A DNA stretch of 64,000 nucleotides from Corylus avellana (Eukaryota > Streptophyta > Magnoliopsida > Fagales > Betulaceae). Of this stretch, positions 55,556 to 64,000 are shown one piece after another. Below the pieces are notes generated by a model. It was not told the origin of the DNA, did not search any database, and saw nothing but the letters and a program-made list of their open reading frames with translations. The stretch's first letter is position 1, and every line of letters begins with the position of its first letter. Made by a program: the position numbers and the translations under genes. The DNA lies in NCBI RefSeq assembly GCF_901000735.1, contig NC_081546.1, positions 29,159,900-29,223,899 of the forward strand. Reading direction: 5' to 3'.

Positions 55556-58500
55556 TAAACATGCTTTGAAGGATTAGGTCCGTTAGGATTGGGTTCTTAA
55601 TAACAACCCGAACCGGTTGGGCGTCAGACTCTATGTCTTCTTTTTCTACTTAATCTTCACAGTTTATTTAGAAACTTGTCAAGATTTAAGTTTATAGGGG
55701 TTTTCTTACTCCAGATAGTTTTATCCATCATAGAGCGACGCAGTTGCATCATCTAGTGCCTTTCTCTTTTTTGGTCTCCTTCTAAATCACTAAGGTGCTA
55801 AGAGTGAAATGGGTTTTTCAGATTAGCTTGTATTTGTTCTCTGTTGTAATCTCTTTTGACTGAATGAATGTTTCTCACAAAACAGAAAAAAAAAATGCTT
55901 TAATACCCTCCAAACCTGACATGCAAATATGAATTACCACCTCTAGACATTGACAACCACTCCAATTTGAGGGGCATTGCTTATTAGGGTACCTCCACTC
56001 CAATTTGAGGGGCATTGCTTATTAGGGTACCTTTGCAGCATAAAACCAGAAGGCTATTAATTGCCCCACTCTTGGCATCTTTTGATGGAGTTCCTTTCTT
56101 GTGGGTGACCCATTAGTAGCTTTCTCAATGAACATCATCCTTTGATTGAATTTCAAGGCCACTTGCTTATTCCCTAAAACTGTTCCCGGCCAGTGACAGC
56201 TTTCAATGGGCCTGCACTGCGTCCTATAACTTGTCGTTTTGTAAATTTCTGTTTTGGATTATTTTAGGGTTTAATATAAAATAGTATTTTAAATATATTG
56301 TTTTGTGTGGAAGATACCTCCCTTGCTTGTCCATTTCAAGCAAACCGATAAGTGATTTAATTGCTTTTGGCTTCTTCTCATTCCCCATCTTGTGAGCTTT
56401 TCTTTAGTTCCAAGTCATCTTATTTGGTTTCTTCTCATTCTTATATCTGCTAAGTCTATAAGTAACCCACATTTGGAGGACACCTTCCAATTATAGAGGA
56501 AAGAAACAATATTAATTCCCTAAATCAAAAGCACAAAGACATTTCTATATCATTTCATGGAGCTATAGCGAATGATTGTGATTGAGAAGCTAGGACCCAT
56601 GCATGTCATTTAACCGTTGACTTTAATAGTGTTAATTTTCTTGAATGATGACTATCTAAAATTGGGGTGCCCGGCCCTCCAATTAATTATAATGTCCCTC
56701 ATATTTTATGCCCATACCCTGGAGGGGAAATGGGAAAGAAATGTTTTAGTTTGGATGAAGCACATATATTAATGTTTGCCTGTCCTTTGGTTTACTCCTC
56801 TTTCACTATCAAACATTTTGCAATTTTAAACTTTGGATTGTCTCAATGTCCTTCCTAAACTATCATTGAGGTTGCAATATCCCTATTTTGTACAAAAATT
56901 GACAAAAATACCCTAATTTTGTAGTTAGTGTTAAATTATTATTTATCCTAAAAGCTTATTAAGCTGATACCAATTAATGAATTTAATTATTTAATTTATA
57001 TTCTAACACTTCCCTTCACGTGTAGGCTCAAACTCTCTTTATAGGTGAGACCTAACACATAGAATATTTAATTAAAATGTGAGGTGAAATAGTGAATGAT
57101 AAAAACAAAGTTCGAGCTCAAGATCTTTGGTTTTGATACTATACTAAATCACAAATTATCTTAAAAACTTAAGCTCATAAGAATGAATAAATTTAACCAT
57201 TTAATTTATATTCCTCTAACCATTAGAGAGGGTAAATATACTTTTCTCCTTTTATTATCATATAGTGTGCTTTTAAGAATTTTAACCATTTAATGGTGTA
57301 TATGAATAATGTAGAAGAGCATCATCAAAGGCATGAACTCTTCTAATCTTGGTGTCTTTCCTCTTTATTTGAAAGCCATTGTCCGGTTAAATCCTTAATT
57401 AATTGTATGATGGAATGAAGTATCTCTCTAACTATATTGATTCTTGCATAAAAGTTGCTTCTTCTTTTTTTCCATTAAATTGTCTATTTTCAACAAAAAA
57501 AGAGGGCTATAGATAATTTTCACTACACATAAGCATGTTTAATTACCGATGCTATAAACTTTCTATCCATTAAGAAAGTGCCTGAAAGTATATAAAAAGA
57601 AACAAGCACATGAAACATTTCCTTTCCACGGCTAAAATTTCTTTCACTATTGGCCAGGAAGCTCATTGGAGCCCGATACTACCTCAAGGGTTATGAGACA
57701 AACATAGGCCCTCTAAACGCCACTGAGGATTACCAATCAGCTCGTGACAAAGATGGCCATGGAACACACACTGCCTCAACCGTTGGAGGCCGATGGGTCC
57801 CCAACACCTCCGCCATCGGCGGCTTTGCTCATGGCACCGCCTCCGGCGGAGCACCGCTTGTCAGGCTCGCTATATACAAGGTCTGCTGGGCTATACCGGG
57901 CCAAGAAAAAGCAGGGGGGAACACTTGCTTTGAGGAAGACATGTTGGCAGCCATTGACGATGCCATTGCTGATGGTGTTGATGTTCTGAGCATTTCCATT
58001 GGGACTACTAAACCTTATCCTTTTATCAATGATGGTATTGCAATTGGAGCCCTCCATGCCTCGAAGAAAAACATTGTCGTGGCATGTAGTGCTGGGAACT
58101 CGGGCCCTGCACCTTCAACTTTGTCGAATCTGGCTCCATGGATGATCACAGTTGGTGCTAGTAGTGTGGACCGTGAGTTTGTCTCTCCTGTCGTGCTAGG
58201 AAATCATTTGAAAATTGAGGTAAACATTTAGACAAATTATGCATAATTTAGATCTCATTTGATTAGGATTTCATAGCTATTTATTATTGATATATACGTC
58301 TATTATTAACTATTGAACCATCCAGGTGGTGGTTCGATGAATCAAGAAAATTTTGAAAGTAATTAGGTACACACTAGGGTATGAGTTCAAATTCCGCAAT
58401 AGGAATTTTCATGTCCGATTAGATCATCTTGGTTCCCATTGATGCTCTAGTGTTTCTCTCAGACTTGAGGGAGTACCTGCAGTTCCCACCATCTAAGCCC

Positions 58501-61086
58501 CTTCTATGCGGCTTCCAATAAGTGTTATTATAGTCATACTCTTAAGTATAGTTATAGTTAGTCTCTCACACCTGACCCTTTTGATTAAGAAAGAAAAAAG
58601 AATTTTACAAACAAAATTAAGTGTTTTGACTTTTAAAATCATGTGTTTTTTCTACATTACATTTTCTATGATTTAGTATAAAAACGTACTTTTGGTCTAC
58701 GTACGAAATCGCAGTGTCAAACATACTCTTAAGCAGAAAAAACTATTATAATATAAATTAAATAATCAAATTCATTCGTTCCTACTTTTAAGATAAGTAG
58801 TAATTTAATATGTATCATACCAAGGTCCTAATTTTGAACCAATTTTCATCGTTCACCTCTCATGTTTCAATTAATATTCAACGTGCTGAGATTGGCCTAT
58901 TAAGGGAGAGTTTGACCTCACACTTAAAGGAAAGTGTTAAAATATAAATTAAAAATTAAATTCATTCATTCTTATCAACTTTTTGTTTTGAATTATTATT
59001 AGGGGCAAACTGTGACTGAATTCAAGCTGGAGAATAAGCTGTATCCCTTAGCATACGCGGCAGATGTTGTTAACCCAGGCATATCCAATGACCTTGTTGG
59101 GTAATTTTTCTCTCCACCTTCTCTCTAGTTTCTGCAAATGCAAAGATGGTTTGTTTATTTGAATTGGATTAATTGTTGCAGACAATGCCTCCCTGGCTCT
59201 CTTTCACCTGCAAAGGTAAAAGGAAAGATAGTTTTGTGCATGAGAGGTAATGGAACAAGAGTTGGAAAAGGCCTGGAAGTGCAGAGGGCTGGTGGTGCTG
59301 GTTTTATCCTTGGAAATACTCCCGCAAACGGAGCTGAGTTATCTGTTGATCCTCATTTGGTTCCTGCCACTGCTGTAAGTTACAATGATGCCGTCAGAAT
59401 TATGAATTACATCAACTCTACTGAGAATCCGATGGCGAAAATCATACCGGCAAAGACAGTGCTACATACCAAGCCAGCACCATTCATGGCTGCATTCACA
59501 AGTAGAGGTCCAAATGCTATTGACCCTAATATTCTCAAGGTAATAACTCTTTTTTCAAGCATACATTTTAGTTCTCAACACCCCCTATCATCACCACACA
59601 ATCTACGAACTCGGCACATACCCAACACGAAATTATTGAGTTAAGGTTGAGAGGTCTCACCTATTTATTTAAATAGGATAAGTTAAAATCGGCCTATATA
59701 GTCTTATATCAATGCCTTCGAACTCGACATGAAACTTTAAGACTAACAATTTTTTACACAATTCTCGAACCCCGATACGAACCCAATACAAATTTTTACT
59801 TGCAACTATTGGTTTACTTTGCAGCCTGACATCACAGCACCAGGGCTGAATATACTGGCAGCATGGAGCGAGGGAGACCCTCCTACAAAGTTGTCACTAG
59901 ATCACCGAATTGCCAAGTACAATATTTTATCTGGAACTTCAATGTCTTGCCCTCATGTGGCTGCTGCGGCTGCACTTCTCAAAGCCATACACCCAACTTG
60001 GAGCAGTGCCGCAATCAGATCTGCTCTAATGACCACAGGTACTTATATCTCATGAATATCTTACTACATTTTTTTTTTATATTGAGCTGGATAGTGCTAC
60101 ATGTTACACTCCATCATGCCCTCATCCTACGAGGTTGAAGTGATGGTACTGTCCATCAGCCATTGTTAAAAAAAAAAATCCAATAATTGATGATGGCTTA
60201 CGCGTCAAGCCACCAAATGGGTATGTAGTATTTAGCACTTCGCATTCAAAATATAATCTTTTTATACCATTTCATTTTGAATAATATTATATACAACATT
60301 TTTATTATACAATGCTGACGCGTAATTCTCTAATTTGGGAACATAAGTGAGGCTAGTGTCGTGTGGTTGAGACAGGCACGTAAGTATTGTGATAAAAATA
60401 TGATTTATAGCCTTGCTCTTTTAATTTCTTAGGCTCTAGTTATATAATGTATTTGGGTACTGTCAAATGTTGTCATGTTAAAACCATCTTTGCCTGCCAT
60501 GGCCTAAATTCTCTAATGTTTCACATTTCTACCTTGTGCAGCCGGGTTAACAAACAACATGGGTTTGCCATTGAGCGACGAATCTGGCAATCCAGCCACT
60601 CCCTTTGCATATGGCTCCGGCCACTTCCAACCCACAAAAGCGGCGGACCCCGGTCTAGTATACGACGCCACATACACCGACTACCTTCTCTACTTCTGCA
60701 GCATTGGGTCAATCAATAATGTTGACCCAACATTCAAGTGTCCAGCAGTGCCACCCTCAGCAATCAACCTCAACTATCCATCCTTGGCAGTCTCCAAACT
60801 CAATGGCACAGTCACCGTTACGAGGACAGTCACAAATGTTGGTCACCGCAAGAGTGTGTACTTCTTTATTTCCAGACCACCTTTGGGATTCTCCATAAAG
60901 GCCTTCCCAAGCATTTTGATCTTTGATCATGTTGGCCAGAAAAAGAGCTTCACCATCACGGTGAAAGCAAGAGGTCATCGGACGGCCACCAAGGTTGCTG
61001 ACAAGGATGAGTATGCTTTTGGGTGGTATAGTTGGACCGACGGACCCCATATCGTAAAAAGTTCAATGGCAGTGTCTTTAGCATAA
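54287..61086 (+). CDS. subtilisin-like serine protease, SBT5.6-like
   Basis: Nine exons give 778 residues: 54287-54355, 54467-54659, 54759-54944, 55124-55235, 57658-58219, 59003-59100, 59182-59539, 59825-60038, 60542-61086. All introns are GT-AG and all phases agree. A signal peptide ([20 protein letters not shown]) is followed by the I9 propeptide (VYIVYFGG to about 105), then the protease domain: Asp148 in VGLLDSG, His221 in DGHGTH, Asn334 in AGNSGP and Ser565 in GTSMSCPH. A protease-associated insert and a C-terminal fibronectin-like domain (TRTVTNVGH) complete the plant subtilase plan. The closest family I recognise is Arabidopsis SBT5.6, from [15 protein letters not shown] and [19 protein letters not shown]. 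It should be secreted to the apoplast. Nothing is broken. The first four exons are separated from the rest by a 2.4-kb intron. Confidence 0.93.
55241..55440. repeat. tandem duplication, period 111 bp, in subtilase intron 4
   Basis: TTTGCTTTCTTCTATATGTGG starts at 55241 and 55352, and TGTTTGGCATGATAGTTGAT occurs three times across the two units. Confidence 0.8.
55518..55551. repeat. (AT)n microsatellite in subtilase intron 4
   Basis: About 17 uninterrupted AT units. Confidence 0.92.
55957..56032. repeat. two-copy tandem repeat, period 38 bp
   Basis: CCACTCCAATTTGAGGGGC, followed by ATTGCTTATTAGGGTACCT, is present twice in a row within subtilase intron 4. Confidence 0.85.
58322..58585 (+). 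mobile_element. possible SINE in subtilase intron 5
   Basis: CCAGGTGGTGGTTCGATGAATCAAG resembles an A-box region and GAGTTCAAATTCC (about 58382-58394) a B box, followed by a body ending near CTCACACCTGACCC. The B box is imperfect and no target duplication was found. Confidence 0.35.
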
Positions 61087-61308
61087 ACATGGATAGCTAG
61101 CTAGTAAATTCAGTTTGATGGTTCTTAGCCAGGTATAGGAGCATAGAGAAGAAGAAGAAAAAAAAAGGGTCTTGGAAACGTTTCGTTTTAAGTTTGTCTT
61201 GAATTTGTTAGGATTACAAAGAATAATGCATTACTTTTTAGCTTCTTGAAAGCTCATTTTGGAGCTAATAAATGAAATTTGAGATTTACGTGGATGAATA
61301 ATATGACT

Positions 61309-61591
61309 AAAGGTCCATTTGGGTTTGCAATTTTTAAAAAGTACAATTTTATAATAGCAATTTTAAAATATGCGATTTAAAAACGTAGCTATGCGTGTGG
61401 CAAAATCGTAGTTTAATCTTTAAAATTGTGCGTTTTAAAATAGCATCTCATTACCTGCAATTTGAAAACGCATATTTTCTACCTTTGCAAATCACAATTT
61501 CTTTAAAATGTAATTCCAAACAATCCATTTTCTGTAATTTGATTTAAAATCGAAATTTTTATCTATGAAATCCCAGTGACAAACGCACCTT
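61309..61591. mobile_element. non-autonomous TIR element downstream of the subtilase
   Basis: AAGGTCCATTTGGGTTTGC at the left and, on the opposite strand, AAGGTGCGTTTGTCACTGG at the right are imperfect terminal repeats. The body (CGATTTAAAAACG, GTGCGTTTTAAAA) is shared with 53526-53992; partial copies lie near 30060 and 58610. Confidence 0.55.
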
Positions 61592-62213
61592 AAGAATGTT
61601 GCACTGCAAATTCTCAAACTGATGAATAAAATATATATATATATATTCTGAATTATTCATCAAACGATATTACAGGCAATAATATTAATTGTACATATAT
61701 CAAACATAAAGAAAATGAGAAAAGAAATGAGTGGATAAGGGAGAGATCATGTGACCCGGTGGTTGCGAAATAGGATTATCTTTTTGAATGACTAATCCCT
61801 CTTATCTCTTAATATTGACACTTTCTTCGGGTATTGTTTTGGATTTTTCTTTTAGGTTGACTGTTTTTTATTAGCATTTGATTACCATGTGCTTGTGTCG
61901 AGATTTTTGGGTATGTATATATTATGGTATCTTGAGGATCATGAAGTTGATTATGAATTTATGATGATGTTTCTGTTGGAATAGTGTCAACTTATATATA
62001 TAGGCAGCTCATGTAGGAACATAGATGTACACCAATTTTTTAATTTTATTTAATTAGATCATAATACACCAAAAGAAAAGAACACTAAAATCCACCCAAT
62101 AACCTTACTTCAAGAATATCAAATCTTCTCAACTGATAATTAAAACGATTACAACATGAAAATTTGGAATCTCTCGGGAGCTTAATGCAGGGTAAATAAT
62201 GAAAGCTCCAATC
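61592..62213. other. convergent intergenic region
   Basis: This separates the 3' ends of the subtilase (+) and chitinase (-) genes. It has a short (AT)n tract at about 61630-61645 and no gene. Confidence 0.5.
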
Positions 62214-63507
62214 TCATTTATCGACTATCCATGCCCTTGAAGCTGCATATCAACAAGTTCAACAAAATGTTAATAATCTGAATGACAAAAGGACACTGAC
62301 AGTACAACTACTTTAGGTCAAGATGAGAAAGGTTTGTGGTATTTTTTTTTTTTTTTTTCCCCTTTTTATGGGAAAGGAGAATATATACCATTATACCTTG
62401 TGTTGTGATTTTCCATTGGTTGTCATAACTGATGGCCCAAAAGAAATACCCACGAAGCCCAAGGGCCTGAGCAAACCCAATCTTTACTGTTATCGACAGA
62501 GCATCATCGTACCCAACCCACGTTGTCCCGGTAAAAGAATAGACTGACGCAGTGTCCACATCATATGCAATGGTGGCCTTTGTCCTCTTATTGAATGCCT
62601 CCACCTCTGAGAAAAGTAGCACACCTTCATCTCCCGGACCAACACCAATGGCAGGTGCTCCAACCCCATGAAGATTTGGGTCTTTGAGCTTCCATGTTTT
62701 CCCATAGAGCGGCAAGCCCATCACCACCTTTTTTCCAGGCACTCCAGCCTTGATCCACGACTTAAGCCCATAGATCGAGCTCAGATTAGTTTTCGGGTCA
62801 AACAATGCTGCATGGGCCCCCGTCACCGAAGTATCCCACGATCCATGATAATCATAACACATCACATTGATCCAATCCAAGTTCTCCTTGATTGAAGCTG
62901 CCGGGTACGAGCGGCGGCTGCCGTAGGTTAAGAAGTCCGCTGAGTAGTACACGGCGGCAGTGAGCAATAGGGGAGGCCTATTTGTGCTCCTAGCCTCCTC
63001 TTGGATTGCATGCCTCCATTCTTTTAGTAAGTGGGCAAAATCATCCATTTCTTTTGGGCTCTCAGGGAACTCCCAATCAAGGTCAAGGCCATCAAACCCA
63101 TATTTACGAGCAACCTCTATGGTTTCATGTATGAAAGTTCGACGAGAGGAGGCTTTGGAGGCCATGGGAGCAAAAGGGTTGGGATCAATACCACCTCCAC
63201 CAATAGAGTAAAGAGCCTTCACGTGAGGGTTCTTGTGATGAAGGGTGGTGGTGAAGTTTGAGAGGATTTCAGCCTCTGAATTTGAAATGTCAAACTCAAA
63301 GGTAACGTTGTTGGGCACAAGAAAAGCATACAAGATGTGGGTGAGCAATGATGTGTTTATGGCTGAAGGTGGGAAATTATGTGAAGCGCCCGAATAATAA
63401 TAGCCAGCTTTGACGGCCGGAGACGAGGCCATGACCCCGTATCCGGTGGTGATAATGCACAGAGAGTATATAAAAGAAAGGAAGTGCATAAAGTTGAGGC
63501 TTACCAT
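62214..63507 (-). CDS. class V chitinase (GH18), catalytically complete
   Basis: Two exons on the minus strand, 63507-62397 and 62242-62214, join over a 154-bp GT-AG intron to 379 residues, close to known plant class V chitinases. The ATG at 63507 is preferred to the upstream in-frame one at 63621 because it opens a signal peptide (NFMHFLSFIYSLCIIT) and lies 50 bp after a TATA box. AVKAGYYYSG begins the barrel, LYSIGGGG is the conserved strand and FDGLDLDWEFP carries the full DxxDxDxE motif with Glu146 as proton donor. MGLPLYGKTW and YFFWAISYD follow. It should hydrolyse chitin in the apoplast or vacuole by substrate-assisted retention. It points toward the subtilase gene. Nothing is broken. 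Confidence 0.92.
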
Positions 63508-63556
63508 AGTTGGAAAGGTCTCCCAACTGGATTCATTATGAAGAGTAATGGAGATG

Positions 63557-63564
63557 TTATATAG
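63557..63564 (-). promoter_or_regulatory. TATA box of the class V chitinase gene
   Basis: CTATATAA on the minus strand lies 50 bp upstream of ATG 63507, the same spacing as the TATA box of the GH18 gene at 4037. Confidence 0.6.
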
Positions 63565-63621
63565 AAAAGAAAAAAACCAGCTTCTAGGGGCTTTGACTTT
63601 TCTTCCTACAAAGAAAGACAA

Positions 63622-64000
63622 GTATTTATGAATATGATAGGCATGGATTTTAATAGGAAATAAAAGAGTAAGAGATGACGGAATTGATTATATATACCTT
63701 AAAATCGTTAGGTGAAACTTGTTGTCTTTGTTGATGTTTCTGTAAGGACTTCAAATTGATTATACCTCCACCGTCGTCAGTCTTTTATTTTTTGCCTTGG
63801 AAAATAAAACAAAATAAAATTAAAGCAGAAGGGGATTGATATTACTAATGGAGATAACAGCGAGAGGAGACAAGAACAAAATGAGAATGTTTTTACTTTG
63901 ATTAGTAGAGACAACCTATCTAGTAAGGACGTGTAATTAATTTCCACTTTGTGTTGTAAAAGTGTAATTTATGAATTACTCGAAATTTCCCAGACATAAC
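63622..64000. other. upstream region of the chitinase gene
   Basis: No gene is seen; AT-rich sequence reaches the window end. Confidence 0.45.

Noticed and set aside
63508..63621. Upstream ATG of the class V chitinase frame
   Set aside because: It would bury the signal peptide 38 residues inside and lies upstream of the TATA box.

Overview
The window is a piece of a eudicot plant nuclear genome. The evidence is AT-rich intergenic DNA, GT-AG introns of about 80 bp to 2.4 kb, and plant-specific families: class V (GH18) chitinases, a GH18-ectodomain receptor kinase, DC1 proteins, an SBT5-type subtilase and an SPL transcription-factor relic. Ty3/gypsy, SINE, Harbinger, Stowaway and CACTA remnants are also present. 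I cannot name the species; a woody dicot would fit. A run of 100 N (19420-19519) shows that this is a draft assembly.

Layout. 0-3.9 kb: transposon debris (a Harbinger-type MITE with its TTA target duplication, an LTR-like stretch, a GC-rich palindromic repeat). 4.0-5.4 kb (+): a three-exon secreted GH18 protein with an open frame but none of the four acidic catalytic-motif residues. 7.0-7.3 kb (-): an orphan kinase-domain tail. 8.3-14.2 kb: a full-length chromodomain Ty3/gypsy element with CCATT target duplications, inserted in an exon of an unidentified minus-strand gene. 16.2-18.2 and 25.7-27.9 kb (+): two paralogous kelch-like genes with conserved optional 3' exons. 18.6-19.6 kb: inverted-repeat elements around the gap. 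24.6-24.9 kb (-): a frameshifted SPL9/15-like relic. 28.5-29.1 kb (-): an internally deleted GH18 gene. 29-36.5 kb: gene-poor, with a SINE, MITEs and other repeats. 37.4-39.0 kb (+): a nine-module DC1 protein; a fragment of the same family lies at 48.6 kb. 41.7 kb (+): a truncated GH18 exon. 43.8-47.8 kb (+): a seven-exon GH18 receptor kinase with two nonsense codons in the ectodomain but an otherwise open kinase. 54.3-61.1 kb (+): an intact nine-exon subtilase. 62.2-63.5 kb (-): an intact class V chitinase with a complete catalytic motif.

The theme is GH18 birth and death. One catalytically competent chitinase, one secreted catalytically dead paralogue, one receptor kinase with a dead chitinase ectodomain and three fragments lie within 60 kb. 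By analogy with tobacco CHRK1, the dead GH18 modules may bind rather than cleave chitin-like glycans. That role is inference; the residue losses are read directly from the sequence.
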